DNA from: JAGMES01 sp023128035
Lineage (GTDB): Bacteria; Bacillota; Halanaerobiia; DY22613
Reading direction: 5' to 3'
Length of the DNA stretch: 41,209 nucleotides
Assembly (NCBI GenBank): GCA_030627905.1
Contig: DAOVRZ010000043.1
Span: 1-41,209 of the forward strand
The notes beneath the pieces were generated by a model. The model searched no databases, had not been told where the DNA came from, and saw only the letters and a program-made list of their open reading frames with translations. This document shows, one piece after another, positions 32,894 to 40,998 of the stretch. The position numbers and the translations under genes were made by a program. Numbering within the stretch: position 1 is the stretch's first letter; each line of letters starts with the position of its first letter.

Positions 32894-33342
32894 AAATATT
32901 AATTGAATTTTTTGGATCATTCTTAATGGTTTTAAGTTTTGGAGTAATGTTTCAGGCTCCTAAAAAAAGCTTATGGCTATTAGGAATAACCGGAATCATA
33001 AGTTGGGCTGGATTTTTGATAAGCAAAAGTTTACTCGGAAGTGTCGTGATTGCTTCATTTATAGCAGCTTTTCTAGTAGGAATTTTCAGTGAAGTTTGCG
33101 CCCGTTTGGGGTACCTTCCTGTCACTGTCTTTGTTATTGCAGGCATTATTCCTTTAGTACCAGGAATTCCAGCATATCATACCATGCTTTTTATGATAAA
33201 AGGAGAATATATCGAAGGGGTAAAAACAGGAATCGAAACTCTAATGATTGCAGGTTCAATTGCTTTTGCAGTAGCGATTGTTAGTGCAATGGCTAAATAT
33301 TATAAAGAAAGAAAAAATAGAAAGCTTAAAAAACTAGCATAG
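32890..33342 (+). CDS. ThrE-family exporter, C-terminal half (DUF3815)
   Basis: A 150-residue hydrophobic protein with about four to five helices and the loop FVIAGIIPLVPGIPAYHTML, matching the ThrE C-terminal domain. The ATG overlaps the upstream stop (ATGA), so the two halves are made in equal amounts. It ends with a basic tail (KYYKERKNRKLKKLA) at the cytoplasmic side. Confidence 0.88.
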   Translation: MKILIEFFGSFLMVLSFGVMFQAPKKSLWLLGITGIISWAGFLISKSLLGSVVIASFIAAFLVGIFSEVCARLGYLPVTVFVIAGIIPLVPGIPAYHTMLFMIKGEYIEGVKTGIETLMIAGSIAFAVAIVSAMAKYYKERKNRKLKKLA

Positions 33343-33351
33343 AAAAATTTG

Positions 33352-33384
33352 AAGGTCATGCATAATGTTAGCATGACCTTTTTA
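33352..33384 (+). terminator. terminator of the thrE pair
   Basis: AAGGTCATGC (33352-33361) / GCATGACCTT (33371-33380) with a TTTTT tail. The arms share AAGGTCATG with the nrd terminator. Confidence 0.88.
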
Positions 33385-33389
33385 TAACT

Positions 33390-33479
33390 TTACTCCACCA
33401 ATCTCTTTAATAAACCATCACACTCAATTGGTTTTAAAGTTACTTTTTGAACAGGAGCGTAAAAATAGTTATCATTCAA
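33390..33479 (-). CDS. possible 29-residue peptide or gene remnant
   Basis: A short frame just after the M24 peptidase stop, with a TTG start and GGTGGTGA before it, reading LNDNYFYAPVQKVTLKPIEC then DGLLKRLVE. The residue mix looks like real protein, but there is no recognised family. It may be a small protein or a 3' remnant of a lost gene. Confidence 0.25.
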   Translation of the reverse strand: MNDNYFYAPVQKVTLKPIECDGLLKRLVE

Positions 33480-33480
33480 T

Positions 33481-34593
33481 TTAGTCACCACCTACAATTA
33501 TATTCAATTTCCGAGATGAATTATTAAACCTTTCACACCCTGTTTCAGTAACTAGCACAATATCTTCAATCCTAACTCCAAACTCCCCTTCAATATAGAT
33601 ACCTGGTTCAACACTAAAGACCATACCTGGCTTTAAAATGGTATCACTAATTCCTGAGATGTAAGGCTCTTCATGAACCTGAAGACCTAGTCCATGACCT
33701 GTGCGGTGAGTAAAGTACTCTCCATACCCTTTATCGACTATATATTGTCTTACCGCACCGTCTACTTCAGAGGCCTTGATCCCTGGTTTTGCAGTTCTAA
33801 CACCGATCTCTTGTGCTTCTTTCACAATATTATAAACTTCTATCATTTTTGGAGTGGGTTCGCCTACACAAAGGGTTCTTGTAGTATCTGAACAATAACC
33901 TTTATATGTAGCGCCAAAATCTAGAACAATAAAATCACCCTTCTGTATTTTGCGCTCTCCTGCATTGTAGTGAGGAATCGCAGAGTTTGGCCCTGAACCG
34001 ACAATGGTTTCAAAAGACGGACCCTCAGAACCACGCTTTCTCATTTCAAATTCCATGAGTGCTGCAACTTCGATCTCTGTCATTCCTGGTTTTATTAACT
34101 CTTTAACCGCTTCAACCACTTCATCTACGATCTGGCTGGACTTATTAATCATTTCAATCTCATCAGCTGTTTTAATAAGCCGTAAATCATTTAAAAGGTT
34201 TCCAACTGATTGAAATTCTAGATTTGGAAATATACTCATTATACCAAGGAATTGATCAGCCCACATAGTATCATCAATTGCAAACCTACCTTCATTTATT
34301 CCTAATTCAGCAAAGACCGTTTTTAATATTTCATAAGCATCTTCCTCATCTGTCCAGCAAACTATGTCCTGAATCCAGGACTCTTGACGAATCTGGCTTT
34401 CATAAAGCTTTGGCGCTATAAAAAAGGGATCGCTTTCTATAGGAAAAATTGCTAACAATAATCTTTCTCCTGGAAAAGTATGGAATCCAGTCATATAATA
34501 CATGTTTGGAGAAGGAAAGAGAATCATTCCCGCTAATTCATTTTCTTTCATTTTCGTGATAACTTGCTCTCTTCTTAATTGGTACATATTCAT
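33481..34593 (-). CDS. M24-family aminopeptidase P / Xaa-Pro dipeptidase
   Basis: A 370-residue cytoplasmic peptidase cleaving next to proline. The creatinase-like N-domain (1-130) is followed by the pita-bread domain with its five metal ligands in order: VLDFGATYKGYCSDTTRT (two Asp), HRTGHGLGLQVHEEP (His), FSVEPGIYIEGEFGVRIED (two Glu). ATG 34593 follows AGGAGG by 9 nt. Fits peptide use by an amino acid fermenter. PepP and PepQ cannot be told apart here. Confidence 0.92.
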   Translation of the reverse strand: MNMYQLRREQVITKMKENELAGMILFPSPNMYYMTGFHTFPGERLLLAIFPIESDPFFIAPKLYESQIRQESWIQDIVCWTDEEDAYEILKTVFAELGINEGRFAIDDTMWADQFLGIMSIFPNLEFQSVGNLLNDLRLIKTADEIEMINKSSQIVDEVVEAVKELIKPGMTEIEVAALMEFEMRKRGSEGPSFETIVGSGPNSAIPHYNAGERKIQKGDFIVLDFGATYKGYCSDTTRTLCVGEPTPKMIEVYNIVKEAQEIGVRTAKPGIKASEVDGAVRQYIVDKGYGEYFTHRTGHGLGLQVHEEPYISGISDTILKPGMVFSVEPGIYIEGEFGVRIEDIVLVTETGCERFNNSSRKLNIIVGGD

Positions 34594-34632
34594 AAAAATT
34601 TACCTCCTCTTAATAGACAGAACTTCCTCCAG

Positions 34633-35469
34633 TTAACCAGAGTGAGGTTGACCTTTGATAATTTTCTTCAATATATCCTGAATCTTTTCATTTTTTTCAG
34701 CCCCAATTATAGTTATCTCATTTAAAGGTAACTTCACTCTATAAAAAGTTCCTGTCTCATTTGTTTTAAAATAGTTTGGAACCACATACTTAAGTTCACC
34801 CTGATCCTCGATATTTATAGAAAAGAATCTCTCAGGGAGGTTATGAAAATTGGAGTCTAGATAATCATTATATTTTATAAATAAATCTATCTCGCCAGGT
34901 AATGGAAACCATCCCCCTACTGCTGAAAGGAAAACAAGATCCTTATCAACAATTTGACGAAGTCCTAATTCTTGAAAACTATCAGATTTCCACTCTTGGC
35001 CCACTATACCTGAATAAATTACCTTAATCTCATGAAGCGGTTTTTCTAGTTGAAAATATATCCAGTTTCCTTTTCTGGTATAAGCTATTTCTAATCCTTT
35101 TCCATTGGTCACACTTATAATTTTCATTCCGTGATAAAGAGTAAATGGAATTGTTGTACCTGCTCTAATCTCTTCATCATATTTCAAAGAAACCTCTGCA
35201 GAAAATTTATGCTCGCTTAATGCTAGATTTAAATTTATCTCATAAAATGTAGGACATAATGGATGTATCCCTAAAGGTTGAATATCTACAATCATTGCTT
35301 CATTTTCATGCGTAGTACGAAGATGAGATTCCTTGAAATATATACCTAAAGAAATAGTAAACAATAGTATAATAATAAATAATAAATATAATGCCCAATT
35401 TCGTTTTTTCTCTCGCTTGACCACAAAATTACCTGTCTTAAATTTGAGTATATTAAAAAATGTCTTCAT
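34633..35469 (-). CDS. membrane-anchored protein resembling the N-domain of M1 aminopeptidases
   Basis: 278 residues: a basic start, one membrane helix at about 26-46 (WALYLLFIIILLFTISLGIY), then an extracytoplasmic beta-rich domain (YEINLNLALSEHKFSAEVSL, FLSAVGGWFPLPG). The layout recalls the N-terminal beta-domain of M1 peptidases, but the HExxH zinc domain that should follow is missing. It may be a truncated peptidase or a distinct family. ATG 35469 has AAGGAG at proper distance. It follows the DUF4097 gene beyond the hairpin at 35518-35544. Confidence 0.45.
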   Translation of the reverse strand: MKTFFNILKFKTGNFVVKREKKRNWALYLLFIIILLFTISLGIYFKESHLRTTHENEAMIVDIQPLGIHPLCPTFYEINLNLALSEHKFSAEVSLKYDEEIRAGTTIPFTLYHGMKIISVTNGKGLEIAYTRKGNWIYFQLEKPLHEIKVIYSGIVGQEWKSDSFQELGLRQIVDKDLVFLSAVGGWFPLPGEIDLFIKYNDYLDSNFHNLPERFFSINIEDQGELKYVVPNYFKTNETGTFYRVKLPLNEITIIGAEKNEKIQDILKKIIKGQPHSG

Positions 35470-35517
35470 CTTCCCACTCCTTCCATCAAGGCAAGATAAC
35501 CATCTTCATAAGTTAAC

Positions 35518-35544
35518 AAAAGCCCAGATTAGTTCTGGGCTTTT
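35518..35544. terminator. hairpin terminator after the DUF4097 gene
   Basis: AAAAGCCCAGA (35518-35528) / TCTGGGCTTTT (35534-35544), loop 5 nt. It ends the ABC/DUF4097 transcript on the minus strand and may work in both directions. Confidence 0.8.
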
Positions 35545-35571
35545 GAACAATTATTATAGTCGATGAAATAT

Positions 35572-36297
35572 CTATTGAATAATTTGCCCCTTAATATTTG
35601 AAAATTCTATTCCACCTGATCCAGCATAGATAATTTTTACATCTTTTTCGACTGTATCAATATCTATTGATCCAGATCCATCCTTCACAGTAACATATCC
35701 ATTAATATCATAAATTTCTATATCTCCTGAGCCATCATCAATCTGAACATTACCTCTAATATTTTTTATAATAAGATCTCCAGAACCATCAACAATTTCT
35801 AGATCATTAAAACAATCTAAAATTTCTATATCTCCAGATCCATCGTTTATTTCAACCTTCGCTTTGGAATTTTTGATGATAATATTACCAGAACCATCAG
35901 TTATATCTAATAAAATATCATTAGGTACTCTGATAATCAAATCTACGCTTCCTTTATAACTATTGCCAAAGAAAAAAGACAACCACGAAGAAACATTATT
36001 GTTATCAAAACCGCAAGATAAAACTGCATGTTTTCCTTCTTTTACTAACGAGAGTTCTAAATCTCTATCTATAATTTTTTCAGCTTTGTCTTTACTTTTA
36101 GAGATATAGATTTCCGCAATAACTTCAATCTGCTCTAATCCGTCTACGCCTTCAATAGATAAATCACCAGCTTCACACTTTACTCTAAGAGTAGATGTAT
36201 TATCAAGTACTAACTCCAACAATCTAGTTTCTTCATAAGCCAACACACCCATAGTAAAAACAAGAATAAATACAAAACAGACTAAAAATTTTCTCAT
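35572..36297 (-). CDS. secreted DUF4097-type beta-repeat protein
   Basis: 241 residues with a clear signal peptide (MRKFLVCFVFILVFTMGVLA). The mature protein ends in six or so tandem units of about 20 residues built on x-D-G-S-G-[DNS]-[IL]-x-I: TDGSGNIII, NDGSGDIEI, VDGSGDLII, DDGSGDIEI, KDGSGSIDI, then YAGSGGIEF. This is the stacking beta-roll/helix layout of DUF4097 (putative adhesin). It lies 66 bp after the ABC permease gene on the same strand, so it may be linked to the ABC system in cell-envelope stress or export. No enzyme motif. Confidence 0.8.
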   Translation of the reverse strand: MRKFLVCFVFILVFTMGVLAYEETRLLELVLDNTSTLRVKCEAGDLSIEGVDGLEQIEVIAEIYISKSKDKAEKIIDRDLELSLVKEGKHAVLSCGFDNNNVSSWLSFFFGNSYKGSVDLIIRVPNDILLDITDGSGNIIIKNSKAKVEINDGSGDIEILDCFNDLEIVDGSGDLIIKNIRGNVQIDDGSGDIEIYDINGYVTVKDGSGSIDIDTVEKDVKIIYAGSGGIEFSNIKGQIIQ

Positions 36298-36362
36298 TTC
36301 TAACCCCCTAAAATATTTTATCTCTTATATATACACATCATCACGTTAATTTATTTCATTCA

Positions 36363-37445
36363 TTACTCCCATTTCCAGAACTTAATTGCAAGAATTGTGC
36401 AACCCACTAACCAAGCAACTAACACTAGCAAATCTGTAGATAAACTAAACATTGGCGTAGCACCAATCATAACCTGTCGCAATGCATCTCCTAGATAAGT
36501 TAGTGGAAGAGCTCTAACTACAGGTTTAATATAATCTGGCATAATAGCGATAGGAAAAAAAGTTCCAGATAAGAACATCATCGGAAATTGAATAGCCTGT
36601 ATAATTCCATTTCCACTTTCTTGAGTTTTAGCAAAACTGATTAAAAGATATCCCATACTGATAAAAGTCAAAGCTCCTAATATTACAATACCTGCTACTT
36701 TAAAAACACTACCTATAATTGTAACTCCAAATACCCCTTGACCAATAAAGAGAATCAAGAATGTCTGAACCATACTCATTAATAGTCTAAGAAGAAACTC
36801 ACTGGAAATAATTATGTTTCTAGGTAGAGGAGTAACCGCAAGACCTCTTACAATCTTTTGCTCTTTCAAACTTAAAAATCTCAAAGAACCAAAAAGGCCT
36901 AATTGCATTATAGACATAGCTAATATTCCGGGAAGAATATAATCAAAATTAGATAATTGTTTTGATTGAATAGGTTGTTGTTTAATATTAAACAGTCTCG
37001 ATTTTCCAGTAATATTATTTTCAATACCTACAAAAACCTTATCAAAAATTGACGTCAATATTTGATTATTTGTCGTATCACTGCCATCCACATAAAGAGG
37101 AATATCAATTGTTTCTCCTTTATATAAATCCTGTACACTTATATCAGGTATGATCAAAACAGTATTTCGGTGACCCTCCTTAATAGCTTTAAGCTCTTCT
37201 TCTTTTGTGCCAGTTGTCACATTAAATGCAGGAACTGAGTTAATTCCCTCTACTATCTTAGCAATTATTGGGTCATTTGATTCATTTACTACCCCCACAT
37301 AATAATTTATATCTCCTCCACCAGAAAATACTATTCCGAAAATAAATATAAAGATCAGAGGAAATGCAAAAAACCAAAATAAAGATGCTCGATCACGAAC
37401 CATATCTTTCACACTTGCCACAAACATCTCCTTAAATATTTTCAT
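36363..37445 (-). CDS. ABC-2 type exporter permease
   Basis: 360 residues: a cytoplasmic N-terminus, helix 1 (LFWFFAFPLIFIFIFGIVF), a large extracytoplasmic domain (about 45-160), then five helices including the ABC-2 signature PMMFLSGTFFPIAIMPDYIK and LPLTYLGDALRQVMIGA. It is the YhgE/NodJ-like DrrB class. It works with the ATPase encoded just before it; the ATG overlaps that stop (ATGA). Confidence 0.9.
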   Translation of the reverse strand: MKIFKEMFVASVKDMVRDRASLFWFFAFPLIFIFIFGIVFSGGGDINYYVGVVNESNDPIIAKIVEGINSVPAFNVTTGTKEEELKAIKEGHRNTVLIIPDISVQDLYKGETIDIPLYVDGSDTTNNQILTSIFDKVFVGIENNITGKSRLFNIKQQPIQSKQLSNFDYILPGILAMSIMQLGLFGSLRFLSLKEQKIVRGLAVTPLPRNIIISSEFLLRLLMSMVQTFLILFIGQGVFGVTIIGSVFKVAGIVILGALTFISMGYLLISFAKTQESGNGIIQAIQFPMMFLSGTFFPIAIMPDYIKPVVRALPLTYLGDALRQVMIGATPMFSLSTDLLVLVAWLVGCTILAIKFWKWE

Positions 37446-38374
37446 TCTCTTATACCCCTTCCTGTAAGCTTTAAAAATACATCCTCTAAAGTTGCGTGTC
37501 GAACAACAAGATCATCAATTGGTTTGGAAATTTTCTCAGCATAATTTATTAATTGTGTAATTGTCTGGGTTGGCTCATCGGTATACAGAATAATATTATT
37601 CTCCTCTGTTTCATAGTTGATCCGATTCGCAATCTTTAATTCTTCAATTTCAATTTTCTCTTGTTCCGTAAAACCGGGGTTTTTAAATTCTACTGCTCTA
37701 TCTGAAAAATAAGTGTTTATCAGTTCTTTTGGAGCACCACTAGCGATAATCTTTCCATAATCAATTATAACAAGTTGATCACATAATCTTTCGGCTTCAT
37801 CCATATAATGAGTTGTTAGAAAAACTGTTACTCCTTCTTCTTTTAATTGAAAAATTACATCCCATAATTGCCGCCGTGCTTGTGGATCTAATCCTGTTGT
37901 TGGTTCATCAAGAAAAATAACTTCACTATTTCCGACCATGGCTAAAGCGATTGCTAACCGGTGACGCTGACCACCTGATAGAGCTTGGATTTGTTTTTTT
38001 TGCATTGTTTCAAGGCCAACTCTTGTTAATACTTCTTCTGTTGACAGCGGATTTGGATAAAAGCTTGCAAAAAGATTCACACTTTCACTTACAGTAAGTC
38101 TCGTAAATAATGACGGGGTTTGAAGTTGAACACCCATTTTCATTTTTAAATCCTTAAGATCTTTTTCTGGATCAAGCCCTAAAATATTTACCTGACCACT
38201 ATCTCTTTGATTAAGACCGACAAGTGTTTCAATAGTCGTACTTTTCCCTGCTCCATTAGGACCTAACATTCCAAAGACCATACCTTTCTCAACTTGAAAA
38301 CTGATTCCATCAACTGCTTTAACTTCTCCGTAATATTTTTTTAGATCAATAACCTCTATACTGGAGTTTTTCAT
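37442..38374 (-). CDS. ABC exporter ATP-binding protein
   Basis: 310-residue DrrA-type ATPase: Walker A GPNGAGKSTT (about 39), Q-loop QLQTPSLF, signature ALSGGQRHRLAIALAM, Walker B VIFLDEPTTGLDPQ, and switch His in TTHYMDEAERL. A C-terminal extension of about 80 residues fits drug or lipid exporters. First gene of the operon, AAGGAGG before the ATG. Confidence 0.93.
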   Translation of the reverse strand: MKNSSIEVIDLKKYYGEVKAVDGISFQVEKGMVFGMLGPNGAGKSTTIETLVGLNQRDSGQVNILGLDPEKDLKDLKMKMGVQLQTPSLFTRLTVSESVNLFASFYPNPLSTEEVLTRVGLETMQKKQIQALSGGQRHRLAIALAMVGNSEVIFLDEPTTGLDPQARRQLWDVIFQLKEEGVTVFLTTHYMDEAERLCDQLVIIDYGKIIASGAPKELINTYFSDRAVEFKNPGFTEQEKIEIEELKIANRINYETEENNIILYTDEPTQTITQLINYAEKISKPIDDLVVRHATLEDVFLKLTGRGIRE

Positions 38375-38465
38375 GCGTATCCTCCTTAAGCTATAATGAT
38401 AATACTTCTAATGTATTTCTCTATCTACAATTAAAATCCTTCAAATAATTCCATACAGTAACAAT

Positions 38466-38498
38466 AAAAAAACATCCCTCCAACTAAAAGAGGAACGT
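38466..38498 (-). terminator. terminator of the activase operon
   Basis: ACATCCCTC (38472-38480) pairs with GAGGAACGT (38490-38498), including two wobble pairs, with a T-run on the minus strand at 38471-38466. Confidence 0.75.
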
Positions 38499-38509
38499 TT
38501 TTTTATTAG

Positions 38510-39271
38510 TCAAAACCTTTGTCCATAATAGCAGCATCCAATCGCACCATTTAACTGATGAAACTTAGGTATAATAATTTTTTGATAATTTAATTCTTTC
38601 AAGAAGGTTCTAATTGCCAAATTATATGCCACTCCACCTGTAAAGATCAGCAGATCTTGGGGGAATTTTTTTAAAATCGGTTCAATCCGCTTATAAAGAG
38701 AGAAATTCACTCCAGCAGCCAATTCCTTGAAGTTGATTCCTTCAGCAATATTACTAATCAGCTCAGACTCACCAAAGATTGCACATGTTGTATTCAGTAG
38801 AACTGGATTTTGAAACTGTTCAGCTAACCAGGAGAGCTTAACCTCAAGAACTCTAGCCATATTTTCAATAAACCGCCCACTCGAGGCAGCACATTTGTCA
38901 TTTAACTCTAAATCTACAATAATCCCCTTTTCTACCCGAATCACTTTACTATCCTGGCCACCAATATCCAGTAAAGTAAAATCACGCAAACCCGTAGTAA
39001 AGATCGCTCCATAAGAGTGAGCTTTTAATTCATTAATTGCTTCAGCATTGAACAATCTAACATTATTTCTACCATAACCTGTACTGACAATTTTATCAAC
39101 ATCACCCAAATCCAAAGATTTTATATCCAAAAAAATCCCATTTCTATTTCTAGAACAATAATCACGATAAAAGCTCATTGAACTCATTATCTTGGTATCT
39201 ATTATAGTTTTCTCTTCAATCAAGACAATTTTCGTGGTAGTACTCCCAATATCTATTCCTAAAATCTTCAT
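38510..39271 (-). CDS. BadF/HgdC-type ATP-dependent activase
   Basis: A 253-residue ASKHA ATPase that injects a low-potential electron into a partner Fe-S enzyme by ATP-driven action. MKILGIDIGSTTTKIVLIEE is the phosphate-1 loop, TLLDIGGQDSKVI phosphate-2, and FTGGVAYN the adenosine motif. The two Cys that each bind half of a dimer-bridging [4Fe-4S] cluster are in LNDKCAASSGRFIEN (near 128) and NTTCAIFGESEL. The ATG shares one base with the upstream stop (TGATG), so it is coupled to its HgdB-like partner. Confidence 0.92.
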   Translation of the reverse strand: MKILGIDIGSTTTKIVLIEEKTIIDTKIMSSMSFYRDYCSRNRNGIFLDIKSLDLGDVDKIVSTGYGRNNVRLFNAEAINELKAHSYGAIFTTGLRDFTLLDIGGQDSKVIRVEKGIIVDLELNDKCAASSGRFIENMARVLEVKLSWLAEQFQNPVLLNTTCAIFGESELISNIAEGINFKELAAGVNFSLYKRIEPILKKFPQDLLIFTGGVAYNLAIRTFLKELNYQKIIIPKFHQLNGAIGCCYYGQRF

Positions 39272-40263
39272 CACAAATTTCTCCTCAAATCTTTTAACAT
39301 ATCTATAAATGCTTCTAATCTTAGTTTATTCCTACCATCTAGATTTCCCGGTTGATCTCCTTCCAATTTAAGAACAGGGATGTTAACCACCTTACGAATA
39401 ACCATATCCTCAATTGCTCGATAACAAAATGCCTGAGTATAATGAACTAATCCATCTAGTTTCCTCAAATTAATCTGATTTATAATATCATTTAATCGAA
39501 ATTCAAGGGTATAAGGATATGTATATTTTAAGTAGGCATCGATCAGGTCAAGATTTATTCCATCTGCAAGAGTAAACTGCCTTTGTACCTCATTAAATAC
39601 GACTATCCCTCCAAATTTATCTATCTGATTATAAAGATCACCTATTATCGGAGGTACACCAATATATCCCAACCTAATTTTTCTTTCCATATAAGGTCGC
39701 ATTTCTATTTTATCAAGTAGATCATCTAATTCTCTTTCAAATCGTAAAAAATCACCATTAAAATCACTGGCACTAACCTGCCAAAGATGATTTTCAAACC
39801 CAGTAGCTTGACCTAATATGGTAAGCTTATCAAGTTTAGCAAGTTTTCCTCGTATCCTATTTAAATCTTTTCGTATAAAATCAATCTTCTCTTTCGAAGT
39901 ACCCAAATAGGAAGAAAGTTTATCTATATTCTTAGCAAGTACTTCCCGATCTTTATCATGAGGAAATCTAAATTCAAAAACCTCAACTCCATCCCTTTTT
40001 AACACTTCAAGTAAGGCTGTTGTATTTGAGCAATCGCCTTCAGAAACACCAATTACATGATCAACTTTTGATTCTAAAGCTGCAGAATATATCCCTTTAA
40101 TCCAGGCACAACTATTTCTTGGAAATCCTCTTTGTTCAGCCTTTTCAATCAAATTTAAAGGATGAGAGCTAGATATAAATTGATTATTTAAATCTACAGG
40201 TGTATTTCCTGAGGCATAGATAATTTCTACTGGCACTGTGGTGGTAATTCCGATTCTCTTCAT
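39271..40263 (-). CDS. HgdB-like 2-hydroxyacyl-CoA dehydratase-family protein (double-cubane candidate)
   Basis: About 330 residues, with three Cys at the family positions: PRNSCAWIKG (near 52), GVSEGDCSNTT (near 78) and YTQAFCYRAIED (near 283). These hold a [4Fe-4S] or double-cubane cluster. True dehydratases need two such subunits (HgdA, HgdB); here only one is present, directly coupled to one activase. That layout matches the YjiM/YjiL and double-cubane-protein/reductase pairs rather than a classical dehydratase. The physiological substrate of this class is not known to me. Start: ATG 40263 overlaps the stop of the upstream gene (ATGA), though ATG 40272 is possible. Confidence 0.82.
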   Translation of the reverse strand: MKRIGITTTVPVEIIYASGNTPVDLNNQFISSSHPLNLIEKAEQRGFPRNSCAWIKGIYSAALESKVDHVIGVSEGDCSNTTALLEVLKRDGVEVFEFRFPHDKDREVLAKNIDKLSSYLGTSKEKIDFIRKDLNRIRGKLAKLDKLTILGQATGFENHLWQVSASDFNGDFLRFERELDDLLDKIEMRPYMERKIRLGYIGVPPIIGDLYNQIDKFGGIVVFNEVQRQFTLADGINLDLIDAYLKYTYPYTLEFRLNDIINQINLRKLDGLVHYTQAFCYRAIEDMVIRKVVNIPVLKLEGDQPGNLDGRNKLRLEAFIDMLKDLRRNL

Positions 40264-40895
40264 ACAGTACATCTCACATTCTTATTCTCTTTTTTAAAAA
40301 GAGATACCAGTAAATACACAACTGGGGTATCTAGAATAGCAATGATAGCTTTAATAATGTATTGTGAGACGATCATATTAACAATCGGCATACCTGTACC
40401 GTAAAAAGCTAACGTAATAAATATAACTGTATCAATTAATTGTGAGACCAAGGTAGAAGCATTGTTTCTAAGCCATAATTGTTTCCCTTTTGTAATCTTA
40501 TTCCAAAAAGCAAAGGCCCAAATATCATGAAATTGACTAATAATATAAGCAATCAATCCAGCACTTGTTATCCGAATTGAACCCCCGAGGATTAAAGCGT
40601 AAGAGTCTTGATTTTGATAAAACGGTGCGGGTGGCAATAAAATAGCAACTTTTATAAGAATTGCTGTAAGTAAACTCACCCCAAGACCCATCTTGACAAC
40701 AAATTTGCACCGTTCCTTACCCCACACTTCACTGATAGTATCAGTAAGAGCAAACGTAATTGCATAAAAAACAACAGCAGCAGGAACAAACATTCCACCA
40801 ATAGTAATAATCTTGCTAGCTACAATATTGCTGATTACAATAAGTATAACAAATAAGGTACTCAGAAAGCTAAAACTCTTTTCTTGACTATTCAT
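40260..40895 (-). CDS. VUT-family (YhhQ-like) transporter, putative queuosine precursor uptake
   Basis: 211 residues, about six membrane helices (FLSTLFVILIVISNIVAS, VVFYAITFALTDTISEVWGK, LIAYIISQFHDIWAFAFW, ...). NIVASKI, FALTDTISEVWGKERC and SQFHDIWAFAFWNK are the marks of the VUT/YhhQ family, which imports queuosine precursors. ATG 40895 has AGGAGGAG; the longer frame to 40946 runs into intron-like sequence. Its stop overlaps the start of the HgdB-like gene, which is unusual for a tRNA-modification transporter. Confidence 0.88.
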   Translation of the reverse strand: MNSQEKSFSFLSTLFVILIVISNIVASKIITIGGMFVPAAVVFYAITFALTDTISEVWGKERCKFVVKMGLGVSLLTAILIKVAILLPPAPFYQNQDSYALILGGSIRITSAGLIAYIISQFHDIWAFAFWNKITKGKQLWLRNNASTLVSQLIDTVIFITLAFYGTGMPIVNMIVSQYIIKAIIAILDTPVVYLLVSLFKKENKNVRCTV

Positions 40896-40944
40896 TTTTC
40901 TCCTCCTAATTCTTAGAACAATAGAGTAGGGTAACCATTTCATC

Positions 40945-40977
40945 AAACCGCACGTGCTCTATTAAGGCATACGGCTT
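40945..40977 (-). ncRNA. group II intron domain V-like hairpin
   Basis: Read on the minus strand: AAGCCGTATGC, loop, GCACGTGCGGTTT. It keeps domain V marks: the AGC near the 5' end with the G-U pair, eight lower pairs, a two-base bulge and three upper pairs. The sequence after it, ending ACCCTACTCTAT, resembles the 3' end of bacterial group II introns. The tip lacks a GNRA loop, so it may be a decayed intron. Confidence 0.5.
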
Positions 40978-40998
40978 ACCAATGTGTTTGATTTGAAT

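Noticed and set aside
38510..40263. Complete 2-hydroxyglutaryl-CoA dehydratase for glutamate fermentation
   Set aside because: Only one HgdB-like subunit is present, shorter than the dehydratase subunits, and no HgdA is nearby.
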